The position numbers and the translations under genes were made by a program. A DNA stretch of 64,000 bases, taken from contig NZ_JACHMC010000001.1 of the NCBI RefSeq assembly GCF_014204815.1, forward strand, positions 2,448,793 to 2,512,792, read 5' to 3'. The DNA is from Micrococcus flavus. GTDB lineage: Bacteria; Actinomycetota; Actinomycetes; Actinomycetales; Micrococcaceae. Positions 16,765 through 25,961 of the stretch are shown in pieces (positions within the stretch are counted from its first letter, which is position 1; each line of letters opens with the position of its first letter). Below the pieces are notes generated by a model, which searched no databases, was not told the DNA's origin, and saw only the letters and a program-made list of their open reading frames with translations.

Positions 16765-17802
16765 TCAGCCCTTCACGCCGCCGGCGGTGAGGCCGGAGAC
16801 GATGTACTTCTGCAGGAACAGGAACAGCGCCATCACGGGCAGGGCTGCCAGCACGGCGCCCGCCGCGAACACGCCCCAGTTCTCCGACCGGGTCTCCGAG
16901 ACGTACCCGTACAGGCCCACGGCCAGGGTCTGCGCCTGCGGGTCGGTGAGCACCACCGAGGCGATCACGAACTCGGACACCGTGGAGATGAAGGACAGCA
17001 GCGCCACCACCGCGAGGATCGGCGTGACCAGGCGCAGGATGATGCGGAAGAAGATCTGCACATGGGAGGCGCCGTCCAGCTTCGCGGCCTCGTCCAGGGA
17101 CGTGGGCACGGTGTTGAAGAAGCCGTACATCAGGTAGGTGTTCACGCCCAGCGCGCCGCCGAGGTACACCATGATCAGACCCAGATGGGTGCCGATGCCC
17201 AGGGCGGGCACGATGTCCCCGATCCAGTTCAGCAGCAGGAAGATCGCGACGACGGCCAGGAGCTGCGGGAACATCTGCACCAGCAGCAGGGTCAGCAGGC
17301 CCACGCGCCGGCCGCGGAAGCGCATCCGGGAGAACGCGTAGGCGGCGAGCGCGCCGAGGAACACCGTGGCCACCGAGGTGACGACGCCGATGATCAGGGT
17401 GTTCAGGAACCACCGGCCGAAGGGGCGCTGCTGGTCCTGGAACAGGTCCACGTAGTTCTGCGTGCTGAACGCGCTGAACAGCGTGTTGGAGCTGGCCATC
17501 GTGCCGGTCGGGTCGAAGGACGCCGAGAGCACGTAGAGCAGCGGGAACAGGGAGAACGCGCTGGCCAGCACGCCCACGGCATGCCGCCAGCCGTCCTCCC
17601 TGAGCCACCGTCCGAAGCCGCGCTGGGAGCCGGAGGGGCCGTCGTCGTCCCAGCGGATGGGGTCGGCCTCCTGGGCAGCCAGCGCCGCGGCCATGCCGGT
17701 GGCGCCCGGTTCGGGGGCGGCGGAGGCGGTGGTGGCGGCCGTCTCCGGCCCGGGGGTGTCCCGGTGTCCGCGGGGGTCCTGGGGTGCGGGGGAGCTGCTC
17801 AC
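16765..17802 (-). CDS. Sugar ABC transporter permease, MalG type
   Basis: 345 residues. After about 60 disordered N-terminal residues there are six predicted membrane helices. The EAA loop that contacts the ATPase is DEAAKLDGASHVQIFFRII. The C-terminus ending GLTAGGVKG is typical of MalG. It overlaps the malF-like gene by 4 bp (ATGA), so the two are translationally coupled. With MalF- and MalE-like partners it forms the membrane part of a maltose/oligosaccharide importer. Confidence 0.92.
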   Translation of the reverse strand: MSSSPAPQDPRGHRDTPGPETAATTASAAPEPGATGMAAALAAQEADPIRWDDDGPSGSQRGFGRWLREDGWRHAVGVLASAFSLFPLLYVLSASFDPTGTMASSNTLFSAFSTQNYVDLFQDQQRPFGRWFLNTLIIGVVTSVATVFLGALAAYAFSRMRFRGRRVGLLTLLLVQMFPQLLAVVAIFLLLNWIGDIVPALGIGTHLGLIMVYLGGALGVNTYLMYGFFNTVPTSLDEAAKLDGASHVQIFFRIILRLVTPILAVVALLSFISTVSEFVIASVVLTDPQAQTLAVGLYGYVSETRSENWGVFAAGAVLAALPVMALFLFLQKYIVSGLTAGGVKG

Positions 17803-19412
17803 GAGTTGATCTCCTCGAGGGCCTTGGTGCGGCTGAAGCTGACGGCGGAGACGGTGGCCACGATCAGGAAGATCACGATCGACAGGGCCGAGGCGAGGCC
17901 GAAGTCACGGCCCACCCCGGAGAACGCGGTCTTGTAGACCACCGTGATCAGGATGTCCGTGGCGCCGATGTTGCCCGAGGCGTCCGGGAACTGCGGGCCG
18001 CCGCCGGTCAGCATGTAGATGATGTTGAAGTTGTTGAAGTTGAAGGCGAACGAGGAGATCAGCAGGGGGGCCACCGACACCAGCAGCAGGGGCAGCTTGA
18101 TGGAGCGGAAGATCCGCCACGCGCTGGCACCGTCCATCTTGGCGGCCTCGTCCACGTCCTCGGGGAGCGACTGCAGGGCGCCCGTGGTCACCAGGAACAT
18201 GTAGGGGAAGCCGAGCCAGAGGTTCACCAGGAGGACGGAGAACTTGGCGAGCCACGGGTCCGTGAGCCACTGGATGTCGGCCCCGCCGAACAGGGTGCTG
18301 TTGACGAATCCGAACTCCGGGTTCAGCAGGCCGGACCACACGAGGCCGGACAGGAACGCCGGGAAGGCGTAGGGGAGGATCATCAGCACGCGGTAGACGC
18401 GCCGGCCGCGCATGGTGGCCTTGTTGAAGGTGATCGCCAGGAGCAGCCCGAGCACGAACGTGGTGGCCACGGACAGGAACGCGAACGCGAACGTCCACAC
18501 GGTCACGCGGATGAGCGGGTCCCGCAGCTGGGGGTCGGTGAACGCCTTGGTGAAGTTCTCCAGGCCCACGAACACCCGCCAGCCGTTCTGCAGGGTGCTC
18601 CCGTCCTCCGCCGCGAACTGCCCCTCGCCGTTGTCGCGGTAGACGGTGCCGTCCTGGGTGTCCGTGAAGGTGTCCGAGGCGGCGTCGTACTTCAGGGCGG
18701 GGGCGTAGGCGTAGGCGACCGAGCCGTCCTGGGTCTTGAGCGAGCCCGCGGCCGGGTCGTCCGAGAGGGGGACGTCCAGCTCGGCGACCTCGCCCTGACG
18801 GCTCAGCAGGTCCCCGAAGGTGAGGGGGGTGTACCCCTCCGCGGCGACCGGGCGGTCCCCGGAGACCTCCGCCTCCACGGGCTCGAGGGGGCTCTCCGAG
18901 GAGCCGACCATGGCCTGCCCGTCCTGGACGGTGAGCAGGTGCAGCTCCCCGCCGCGGTCCACCACCGTGACCGGGTAGGCGGGGGAGTCCGGCACGCGCA
19001 CGCTCGAGGACCGTTGGATGGCCTCGATGGCGGCGGGCTTGTCCGAGTTGTGCCCGTCACCGTAGTTCGTGAAGGCGATGTAGGAGGAGTACAGCACCAC
19101 GAACACCTGGAACAGCACCAGGAAGAACACGCCCGGGGCCAGGTACTTCGCGGGCAGTCCGCCCCGGCGGAGGTAGATCCAGTTGATCAGCAGGGTCACG
19201 GCCAGCGTCACCGCGAAGACCACCCAGTCGCCGGCGGCGGCGAGCTGGAACAGCACGAAGCCCGCGAACGCGTCTACGAGCCCCAGCAGGACGATCTTGA
19301 CCAGGGTGCCCGTCAGCCCGTCGGGGCCGCGTCCGGCCGCACCGCGACGCCGGGCGGGGGCGTCGTCGTCGGGGGCGCCCGTGCGGTCCGGCGCCGTGGA
19401 AGTCGTGCTCAT
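17799..19412 (-). CDS. Sugar ABC transporter permease, MalF type
   Basis: 537 residues. Several N-terminal helices are followed by a large extracytoplasmic domain (about 130-285), as in true MalF proteins, and a permease core with the EAA loop DEAAKMDGASAWRIFRSI. The presence of the large loop and the paired MalG point to maltose, maltodextrin or a related oligosaccharide rather than a monosaccharide. It is the middle gene of the minus-strand operon, 130 bp after the binding-protein gene. Confidence 0.92.
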   Translation of the reverse strand: MSTTSTAPDRTGAPDDDAPARRRGAAGRGPDGLTGTLVKIVLLGLVDAFAGFVLFQLAAAGDWVVFAVTLAVTLLINWIYLRRGGLPAKYLAPGVFFLVLFQVFVVLYSSYIAFTNYGDGHNSDKPAAIEAIQRSSSVRVPDSPAYPVTVVDRGGELHLLTVQDGQAMVGSSESPLEPVEAEVSGDRPVAAEGYTPLTFGDLLSRQGEVAELDVPLSDDPAAGSLKTQDGSVAYAYAPALKYDAASDTFTDTQDGTVYRDNGEGQFAAEDGSTLQNGWRVFVGLENFTKAFTDPQLRDPLIRVTVWTFAFAFLSVATTFVLGLLLAITFNKATMRGRRVYRVLMILPYAFPAFLSGLVWSGLLNPEFGFVNSTLFGGADIQWLTDPWLAKFSVLLVNLWLGFPYMFLVTTGALQSLPEDVDEAAKMDGASAWRIFRSIKLPLLLVSVAPLLISSFAFNFNNFNIIYMLTGGGPQFPDASGNIGATDILITVVYKTAFSGVGRDFGLASALSIVIFLIVATVSAVSFSRTKALEEINS

Positions 19413-19542
19413 GGTCCCTCATCCGGCCCAGACGGGCCCTCGTCGGTGGTGTGCGGCGGGGTGCGCCTCCGGAGACCGTCACGGCCGCCGGAGGCGAGCG
19501 TCCCGCCGCGGGCCCGCACCGGGGCCCGCGACGGGACGGGGG

Positions 19543-20862
19543 TCACTTCCCGAGCTTGCCCTCGATGTCGGACACCATCTTCTTCCAGGCCTCGGCCGGC
19601 TCGGCCTCGCCCTTGATGATGCGCATCTCGGCGGAGCCCCAGTACTCGAACACGGCGCCCATCTCCGGGGCGGCGGGCATCGGGACGCCCTCCTTGGCGA
19701 TCTCGCCGAACGCCTTGACGACCTCGTCCTCCGCCGCCTTGTCGAAGGAGGCCGTCAGGGCGGGGGCGCGCTTGCCCTCCTGGTACAGGGCGTCCTGCGC
19801 CTGCTCCGTGGAGAGGTAGTTGATGACGAACTCGTTGGCGGCCAGCTTGTTCTTGGACTCCGCGGAGACGAAGAACGCGTTGACGCCCACGAACGGCTGC
19901 GCGGGCTGGTCACCCATGGCCGGGATGGGCTCGACCGCGAAGTCGACGCCGGCCTTCTGCGCGTCCTCCACGTTCCAGGGGCCGGTCAGGAAGTACGCGG
20001 CCTGGCCCTTGAAGAACTGCTCCTTGGCGATGTCGCCGGTCATGTTGGGGTTGAACATGCCCGTGCCCTCGGGACCGTGCTCCGCTAGCTTGGCGGCGAA
20101 GGCCTCGCCCTCGGGGCCGCCCATGGCCAGCGAGCTGACGTCGTAGGAGCCGTCGGCCTTCTGCGTGAAGACGGGGGCGCCCATCGAGGTCTGGAAGGGG
20201 TACAGGTGGTAGGGGTCGCCCTGGACGGGGTCCAGGCCGACGACGAAGCCGTACTTGGCCTTGCCCTCGTCCACGACCTTCTGGCTCTCGGTCACGAGCT
20301 CGTCGAAGGTCTTCGGGGCGGTCTGCGCGAGCGCGGTGTTGCGCAGCAGCGCGATGTTCTCCACCGAGTAGGGCACGCCCCAGGTCTTGCCCTGGTAGGT
20401 CACGGCCTGCACGGCGGTCTCGGAGAACTCGCCGGCCTTCTGCCCCATCTCCAGGGGCTCGATGACGCCGTTCTGGACGAGCGCGCCGATCCAGTCGTGC
20501 GCACCGACGATCACGTCCGGGCCCTTGCCGGTGGGCGCCTGGGTGATGAAGTCGTCCCGCATGGAGGAGTTGTCCTTCACCACCAGGTTGACGGTGATGC
20601 CCTTCTCCTCCTTGAACTTCTTGGCCACGGCCTCCAGGGGGCCCTGACGGTTCTGGTCCACCCACATGGTGATGGTGGTGGCCCCGCCCTGGGTGAGGTC
20701 CTGGGAGGAGGAGGCCGCCCCGGCGGACGCGGAGCCCGCGGAGGAGGACGGGGCGGAGGAGGTGCCGCCCGAGCAGGCGCTCAGGGCCAGGGCGGAGACC
20801 GCGCCGGTGAGGGACAGGGCGAAGGTGCGGCGGGACATTCCGCCGGGGATGTTCGCAGTCAT
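19543..20862 (-). CDS. Sugar-binding lipoprotein, MalE type
   Basis: 439 residues. The signal peptide carries SRRTFALSLTG, a possible twin-arginine motif, and a lipobox ending at LSAC. The mature part is a family 1 solute-binding protein (TTITMWVDQNRQ; GPDVIVGAHDWIG; NPNMTGDIAKEQFF; KGQAAYFLTGPWNV). It captures the sugar and delivers it to the MalF/MalG-like pore. The ATG at 20862 is preceded by an AAAGG site. The reading frame stays open far upstream, antisense to lacI, but that part is not coding. Confidence 0.93.
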   Translation of the reverse strand: MTANIPGGMSRRTFALSLTGAVSALALSACSGGTSSAPSSSAGSASAGAASSSQDLTQGGATTITMWVDQNRQGPLEAVAKKFKEEKGITVNLVVKDNSSMRDDFITQAPTGKGPDVIVGAHDWIGALVQNGVIEPLEMGQKAGEFSETAVQAVTYQGKTWGVPYSVENIALLRNTALAQTAPKTFDELVTESQKVVDEGKAKYGFVVGLDPVQGDPYHLYPFQTSMGAPVFTQKADGSYDVSSLAMGGPEGEAFAAKLAEHGPEGTGMFNPNMTGDIAKEQFFKGQAAYFLTGPWNVEDAQKAGVDFAVEPIPAMGDQPAQPFVGVNAFFVSAESKNKLAANEFVINYLSTEQAQDALYQEGKRAPALTASFDKAAEDEVVKAFGEIAKEGVPMPAAPEMGAVFEYWGSAEMRIIKGEAEPAEAWKKMVSDIEGKLGK

Positions 20863-20989
20863 GGCTGCCTTTCGGTGCTGGGCGACCTCGTGGGATCGCC
20901 GTACGGCAGAGCCGCGGGCGGTCGCGCCGTCGCGACCGAGGTCGAAGCCGTCCGGGGGTCGGTGGGCCGACCCTGGACGGGATGGAAGA

Positions 20990-21018
20990 AGTGTAAGCGC
21001 TTCCAGTGTGGCGGTCCA
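20990..21018 (-). promoter_or_regulatory. malE promoter with LacI-type operator between -35 and -10
   Basis: On the minus strand TACACT (20995-20990) is a good -10. TGGACC (21018-21013) is a plausible -35, with 17 bp between them. The palindromic core AAGCGCTT (20995-21002), flanked to give TGGAAGCGCTTACA, occupies the spacer. A LacI-family repressor bound there would block transcription. Confidence 0.7.
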
Positions 21019-21090
21019 CACACACGGCCTCGGCGGCTGTTCGCCGCAGGAAACGGCAGAGCTGTCCGCGCCCGGGTCGCACAGGGGCCG

Positions 21091-21129
21091 GTGGAAACGT
21101 TTCCACTCCGTGCGTGGCGGGCCTAGGAT
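21091..21129 (+). promoter_or_regulatory. lacI-gene promoter with perfect LacI-type palindrome
   Basis: GTGGAAACGTTTCCAC (21091-21106) is a perfect 16-bp palindrome with the central CG typical of LacI-family operators. It overlaps a -35 (TTCCAC, 21101-21106) that is 17 bp from a -10 TAGGAT (21124-21129). The regulator is probably autoregulated through the same site type as at the malE promoter. Confidence 0.75.
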
Positions 21130-21183
21130 GTGGCCCAGTTCACCCGCCTGACGGCGGCCCGGTTCGAGAGAAGCAGAGACCCC

Positions 21184-22206
21184 ATGACCGGCATCAAGGA
21201 CGTCGCGCACGTGGCCGGCGTCTCCACCGCGACGGCGTCGCGCGCGCTCACGGGCTCCGGCGCGGTGGCGGCGGCGACCCGCGCGCGCGTGCAGGACGCC
21301 GCCCGGGTGCTGGGCTACGTGCCGCACGCCCCCGCGGTATCCCTCGCCTCGAGCCGCACGGGCACGGTGGGGGTGGTGGTCCCGGACGTGAACCGCTGGT
21401 TCTTCGCGGCTGCGCTCGAGGGGATCGCCCACGAACTCATGGAGGAGGGCCTGGACCTGACCCTGCTCAACGCCGGGGTGTCCCCGGGCCACCGGGGGAC
21501 CATCTTCTCCGAGCTGGTCCATCGCGGCCGGCTCGACGCGCTCGTCACGGTCTCCTTCAAGCTCAACGGCTTCGAACTGGCGGGTCTGGCGCGCCTGGGC
21601 CGGCCCGTCGTCGCACTCGGCGGCCTCGTGGACCCGGGCGTCGCGCTGCCCGACTGGTACACGGCCCTGCAGGTGGACGACGCGGCCGCGGCGACCCTCG
21701 CCGCCGAGCACCTGGTCGAGCTCGGGCATCGGGACGTCGCCTTCCTGGGCACCGTGCCCGAGGACGTGGAGTTCCAGGTGAGCACCGAGCGCACGCGCGG
21801 GTTCGAGCGGACCATGGCTCGGGCCGGCGTCCTCGTCCCGCCGCACCGGATGGTCGAGGCGGACTTCACCCTCGGCGGGGCCTGTCACCGGGTGCGCGCC
21901 CTGCTCGAGGGGCCGGGCCCGAGGCCGACCGCGATCCTGGCGATCTCGGATGAGATGGCCATGGGTGCGTGCATGGCCGCCCTGTCGCTGGGGCTGCGCG
22001 TGCCGGAGGACCTGTCCGTGATCGGCGTGGACGGGCACCCGGACGCCGCCCGCCTGGGCCTGACCACCGTGGACCAGACGCCGCGGGAGCAGGGCCGCCG
22101 GGCCGCCCGCCTCGTCGCCGAGACGCTGCGCGGCACGTCCGAGCCCCGCCGCATCCTGCACCGGCTCCACCTGCGCCGCCGCGCCAGCACCGCCCCGCCG
22201 CCCTAG
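21184..22206 (+). CDS. LacI-family transcriptional repressor of the sugar locus
   Basis: 340 residues. The N-terminal LacI HTH reads [19 protein letters not shown] (4-22) with hinge helix [20 protein letters not shown], followed by the two-lobed sugar-sensing domain ([32 protein letters not shown]). It diverges from malE and precedes the ATPase gene, and matching palindromes lie in both divergent promoters. Local control of malEFG and of itself is therefore well supported. The ligand is probably the transported sugar or a breakdown product. Confidence 0.93.
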   Translation: MTGIKDVAHVAGVSTATASRALTGSGAVAAATRARVQDAARVLGYVPHAPAVSLASSRTGTVGVVVPDVNRWFFAAALEGIAHELMEEGLDLTLLNAGVSPGHRGTIFSELVHRGRLDALVTVSFKLNGFELAGLARLGRPVVALGGLVDPGVALPDWYTALQVDDAAAATLAAEHLVELGHRDVAFLGTVPEDVEFQVSTERTRGFERTMARAGVLVPPHRMVEADFTLGGACHRVRALLEGPGPRPTAILAISDEMAMGACMAALSLGLRVPEDLSVIGVDGHPDAARLGLTTVDQTPREQGRRAARLVAETLRGTSEPRRILHRLHLRRRASTAPPP

Positions 22207-22301
22207 GCGGCCGAACAGGCGACGGCGGTCCCGTCATCGCCCCCTCAGACCCCCTTCCACCCGGATCGTCGGGCACGTGCCTGCCCGTGAAAGGACCCCC
22301 C

Positions 22302-23378
22302 ATGGCCTCCGTGACGTTCAAGTCCGCCACCTGCCAGTACCCCAACGCCCCCCGCCCCTCCGTGGACCGGCTGGACCTGGAGATCGCCGACGGCGAGTTC
22401 CTCGTGCTCGTGGGCCCCTCGGGCTGCGGCAAGTCCACCTCCCTGCGCATGCTCGCCGGCCTCGAGCCCCTCACCGGGGGGCGGGTGTTCCTGGGCGACC
22501 GGGACATCACCGACGTGGAGCCCAAGGACCGGGACATCGCGATGGTGTTCCAGAACTACGCCCTCTACCCGCACATGACCGTGGCGGACAACATGGGCTT
22601 CGCCCTGAAGATCGCGGGCGTGCCCGCGGACGAGAGCCGCCGGCGCGTGGAGGAGGCCGCCAAGCTCCTCGACCTCGAGCAGTTCCTGGACCGCAAGCCC
22701 AAGGCCCTCTCCGGCGGCCAGCGGCAGCGCGTGGCCATGGGCCGCGCGATCGTCCGGAACCCGCAGGTGTTCCTCATGGACGAGCCGCTGTCCAACCTGG
22801 ACGCCAAGCTGCGCGTGCAGACCCGCGCCCAGATCGCGCAGCTGACCCGCCGGCTGGGGACCACCACCGTCTACGTGACCCATGACCAGACCGAGGCCAT
22901 GACCATGGGCGACCGGGTGGCCGTGCTCAAGGACGGCCTGCTCCAGCAGGTGGACACGCCGCGCAACCTCTACGAGCGCCCGCGCAACGTCTTCGTTGCC
23001 GGGTTCATCGGCTCCCCGGCCATGAACATCCTGCGCCTGCCTCTGGCCGAGGGCGGCGTCCGATTCGGCTCCGCGGTGCTCCCGGTGGAGCGCGAGGTGC
23101 TGGCCTCCGCCGGCCGCGAGGTGGACCTCGGTGTGCGTCCGGAGGACCTGGAGATCACCTCGGGGGACGGCCTGGAGGTGGAGGTGGACACCGTGGAGGA
23201 GCTGGGCGCCGACGCCTACGTGTACGGCCACACCGTGCTGGACGGTCAGGAGCACATGATCACCCTGCGCACCGGGGGCTACACCGCTCCGGGCAAGGGG
23301 TCGGTGGTCCGTGTGCTCCCGCACCACGACCGCGTGCACCTGTTCCACGCCGAGAGCGGCGAGCGCCTCAACGGCTGA
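22302..23378 (+). CDS. Sugar ABC transporter ATPase, MsmK/UgpC type
   Basis: 358 residues. Walker A is GPSGCGKS (38-45), the Q-loop follows, the signature is LSGGQRQRV (about 133-141), Walker B is [12 protein letters not shown] and the switch His is in [10 protein letters not shown]. The C-terminal TOBE region (VRPEDLEI) marks the MalK/MsmK/UgpC class, whose members often energise several sugar importers. It is 95 bp after lacI on the same strand, with AAAGGA upstream of ATG 22302. It is the obvious partner for the MalEFG-like proteins across the divergent promoter. Confidence 0.93.
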   Translation: MASVTFKSATCQYPNAPRPSVDRLDLEIADGEFLVLVGPSGCGKSTSLRMLAGLEPLTGGRVFLGDRDITDVEPKDRDIAMVFQNYALYPHMTVADNMGFALKIAGVPADESRRRVEEAAKLLDLEQFLDRKPKALSGGQRQRVAMGRAIVRNPQVFLMDEPLSNLDAKLRVQTRAQIAQLTRRLGTTTVYVTHDQTEAMTMGDRVAVLKDGLLQQVDTPRNLYERPRNVFVAGFIGSPAMNILRLPLAEGGVRFGSAVLPVEREVLASAGREVDLGVRPEDLEITSGDGLEVEVDTVEELGADAYVYGHTVLDGQEHMITLRTGGYTAPGKGSVVRVLPHHDRVHLFHAESGERLNG

Positions 23379-23395
23379 GGCCCTCGACATCACAA

Positions 23396-23432
23396 CGCCG
23401 GGCGCCCCTTCGCGCGGAAGGGGCGCCCGGCG
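23396..23432 (+). terminator. Hairpin terminator after the ATPase gene
   Basis: A perfect 16-bp stem (23396-23411 with 23417-23432) with a 5-base loop lies 18 bp after the stop. The sequence is nearly the same as the terminator at 16724-16756. Confidence 0.88.
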
Positions 23433-23483
23433 TCGTCGTGCTCGCGCCCTTCCCGCCTCGCCGCTCGGGGGCGGGCGGGGGAG

Positions 23484-23526
23484 CAACCGGGGTTGACGCC
23501 GGGGCGTGTCGTCAACCATGGTTGAC
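23484..23526. promoter_or_regulatory. Palindromic operator upstream of the HTH/Clp-N gene pair
   Basis: GTCAACCATGGTTGAC (23511-23526) is a perfect 16-bp palindrome ending two bases before the ATG at 23529. A second, looser site CAACC-GG-GGTTG (23484-23495) continues into GTTGAC, so GTTGACGC occurs twice, 29 bp apart. The TTGACG at 23493 could be a -35 element. Binding would block transcription or initiation. Confidence 0.65.
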
Positions 23527-23528
23527 GC

Positions 23529-23822
23529 ATGGCATCCCCCGACCTCCCCGAGCCGACGACGGCGCCCGGCGCCGCCGGAACGGACCTCGCCGCCGCGGCC
23601 GCGGACGTGCAGGACCCCCAGCGGGGCCTGCGCGCCGTGGCCGCGCTGCGCCGTCTCACCGACGAGCTCGAGCTGACCCAGGTGGAGGCCGCGCTCGCGG
23701 CCGGCCTCGGCTGGCCCGAGATCGCCGCCGCGCTCGGCGTGACCCGCCAGGCCGCGCACAAGAAGTTCAGCCGCCGCGTCAGCACCGAGCTGCGCCGCCC
23801 CCGACGGACGGAGACCCGATGA
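23529..23822 (+). CDS. Small HTH protein, probable autoregulator of the Clp-N-like partner
   Basis: 97 residues. A 45-residue linker-like N-terminus precedes an HTH: LTQVEAALAAGLGWPEIAAA then LGVTRQAAHKKFSRR, with the recognition helix rich in Gln/Lys. Small proteins with WPEIAxALGVTRQAxHKK are common in actinobacteria next to genes with Clp N-terminal repeats. The gene overlaps its partner by ATGA and starts 2 bp after a perfect palindrome, so autoregulation is likely. Confidence 0.78.
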   Translation: MASPDLPEPTTAPGAAGTDLAAAAADVQDPQRGLRAVAALRRLTDELELTQVEAALAAGLGWPEIAAALGVTRQAAHKKFSRRVSTELRRPRRTETR

Positions 23823-24853
23823 CCCGCCTGACCGACACCCTCACCGCCCTGCCCGGCCGCCTCGTGGCGAAGCCCGCCGCCACCCGCCGTGCCCTGGCCA
23901 CCGCCCAGGACCTCGCCGCGGCAGCGTGGCACGAGGCGGACGCCGCCGGCCGCGACGCCGTCACCCTCGACGACCTGCTGGTCGCCTTCGCCCTGGTGGG
24001 CGGGCCGGTGGGTCGGACCCTCGCCGCCCACGGCCTGACGGCGGAGGTGCTGCGTGCCGGCGTGCGCGACCGGGACGCCTCCGACCTCGCCGCCCTCGGC
24101 ATCACCCCGCCGCCGGCCGCCGAGCCGGTGCGCGTCCCGGGGCGTCTGGACCCGCGGCGCTCCTTCCGTCTGGATCCGGAGGCCGCCCGCTTCCTGGAGA
24201 AGGCCGCCGGGTCCCCGGCCACGCTTCTTCAGGAGCTGGCGGAGCATCCCTCCGGTCGCCCGGCCGCCGCCCTGCGCTCCGCGGGCGCCGATCTGTCCGC
24301 CCTGCGCGGGGCCCTCATCGGCCTCGGCGACGACCAGGCCGAGGACAACGAGCCCGCCGCCCCGATCCCCGGCCTGCTCGACGGGCATCGGGAGACCACG
24401 CGGCGGGGCCGGCGCTGGGTGCCGGTGTCCGCGGAGGCGGTGGGCGCCGTCGTCGGCGATGCGGAGGCGATGCGTCCGCTCCTGCTCCCCGAGGCCGAGG
24501 GGGCGGGCCAGGAGGTGCGGGTCGCCCCGGGCCTGCTGGCGAGCAGAGTGAAGGGCCGCCCCTTCGAGTACCGCCTCGTCCGTGATGCCGACGTCGACGG
24601 CGCCCGCGAGCTGGTCTGGCAGATGTTCTGGCCCGAGGGTGTGCGCCCGCGGGGCGAGGGCGCGGATCCGCGCGGCGCCTATCTGCACGTCCGGATCGAG
24701 CCCGACGACGGCGGGTCCGTCCTCACCCTGACCCGCGGCGTGCGGGGCTTCGGCCGACTCGGCGGGATTGTCGGACCGCTGATGGCGGTCTTCGGCGGCT
24801 CGGGGAACCGGGGCATGCTCCGCGGGATCCTGGAGCAGGCCCGCCGGGGCTGA
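23819..24853 (+). CDS. Clp-N-repeat-like protein with C-terminal uncharacterised domain
   Basis: 344 residues. The N-terminal part (TRRALATAQDLAAAAWHEAD; VTLDDLLVAFALVGGPVGRTL) resembles the Clp N-terminal double repeat that binds substrates or adaptors in ClpC/ClpA. A weaker second copy follows (ARFLEKAAGSPATLLQELAE). There are no AAA+ motifs. The C-terminal 140 residues (FEYRLVRDADVDGARELVWQ) resemble no family I can name. With the HTH partner it could be a stress-response adaptor; the role is inferred from the domain only. Confidence 0.6.
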   Translation: MTRLTDTLTALPGRLVAKPAATRRALATAQDLAAAAWHEADAAGRDAVTLDDLLVAFALVGGPVGRTLAAHGLTAEVLRAGVRDRDASDLAALGITPPPAAEPVRVPGRLDPRRSFRLDPEAARFLEKAAGSPATLLQELAEHPSGRPAAALRSAGADLSALRGALIGLGDDQAEDNEPAAPIPGLLDGHRETTRRGRRWVPVSAEAVGAVVGDAEAMRPLLLPEAEGAGQEVRVAPGLLASRVKGRPFEYRLVRDADVDGARELVWQMFWPEGVRPRGEGADPRGAYLHVRIEPDDGGSVLTLTRGVRGFGRLGGIVGPLMAVFGGSGNRGMLRGILEQARRG

Positions 24854-24920
24854 GGCGCCCTCCGGACGGCAGTCTCGGACATCCACGTGTGGTCGTATGT
24901 GCGCCGAAGCCGTGCACACC

Positions 24921-24926
24921 TATGCT
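24921..24926 (+). promoter_or_regulatory. -10 box for a leaderless ATG
   Basis: TATGCT is followed after 6 bases by the ATG at 24933, with no Shine-Dalgarno sequence. Confidence 0.5.
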
Positions 24927-24932
24927 CGCGCC

Positions 24933-25961
24933 ATGAGCGACGACGTCCCCGCCCTGACCGTGGACACCCTGCTGACCGGCCCCCGCGGGCGGGACCTGTG
25001 CTTCGCCCTGCTGCCCGACCCGCCGCCGACCCCGTTCGGGCCCGTGCCCGCGGACGCGGCCGAGGCGATGCGCGCGGCCGTCGGACGCTGGGACCCCGCC
25101 TCGCTCACCCGCTCCACCCTGCACGCGGCGCTCCTGACGAGCGTGGACGACGCGATGTACTGGCAGGCGCCGTGGGAGCACGAGGCGTTCCTCGCCGCGG
25201 ACGGTGTGGCGGAGGCGTTGCGCCCGGTGGCCGAGGTCGTGGTCGCCCACCCGGACACCGCGTGGTGGACCCGGCCGTGCCCGGTGCGGCAGTGGAGCCT
25301 GCACCCGTGGGAGCATCCGGCGGTCGGCGGACGTCCCGAGGGGGTGCCCGCGGAGCCCATCGAGCGGTTCTTGACGGAGGCCGAGGACGACGAGCGCCGG
25401 TTCCGGGCCTGGCGAGAGGCGGGCGAGGGCCCGGTGGGCGGGATCTGGTGGACTCAGCCCCCCATGCGCTTCACCCGCGCGCAGATCCCGGAGGCCTTTG
25501 ACCTCATCGAGGACTCCGACGCTCCCGAGGAGGTCTCCGCCTACCCCGTGCGCGGCCACGGGCGGGTCCTGGAGATCCGCGGACCGGAGGACTGGGTGGC
25601 GCTGTGCCGGGAGCATCCGTTCGAGGTCACCGAGTCCCGGCGCGCGGACTGGGGTGCCGTCACAGGCCGGCAGGGCCGCTGGTTCCTGCCGGACTGGCGG
25701 TCCGTGGCGCGCGACTGGGACGGGCTCCACCTCACCGTGGCCGGCTACCTGTCCACGGCCACCCGCGCCCTGATGTTGGACGACCCCTCCACGGGCGCCC
25801 TCACCGACGACGGCGGCGGGCGCGCCTGCCTGATGGCCGGCTTCGATCCGGACGCGACACTCTGGCTGACGGACGTGGTGCGGCCTCTGCCCGCCGAGGA
25901 GGAGCCGACGCAGCGCTGGGAGGGCGAGCCCACCCGCCGCCACCGCGCGGGGGAGCGGTGA
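24933..25961 (+). CDS. Hypothetical protein, 342 aa
   Basis: I do not recognise the family. The protein is soluble, acidic and unusually rich in tryptophan: WWTRPCPVRQWSLHPWEHP near residue 110 and GGIWWTQPPMRFTR near 170. It has no signal peptide or membrane helix. The start at 24933 is supported by TATGCT 6 bases upstream. It overlaps the following lipoprotein gene by GTGA, so the two are translationally coupled and may work together. Confidence 0.65.
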   Translation: MSDDVPALTVDTLLTGPRGRDLCFALLPDPPPTPFGPVPADAAEAMRAAVGRWDPASLTRSTLHAALLTSVDDAMYWQAPWEHEAFLAADGVAEALRPVAEVVVAHPDTAWWTRPCPVRQWSLHPWEHPAVGGRPEGVPAEPIERFLTEAEDDERRFRAWREAGEGPVGGIWWTQPPMRFTRAQIPEAFDLIEDSDAPEEVSAYPVRGHGRVLEIRGPEDWVALCREHPFEVTESRRADWGAVTGRQGRWFLPDWRSVARDWDGLHLTVAGYLSTATRALMLDDPSTGALTDDGGGRACLMAGFDPDATLWLTDVVRPLPAEEEPTQRWEGEPTRRHRAGER

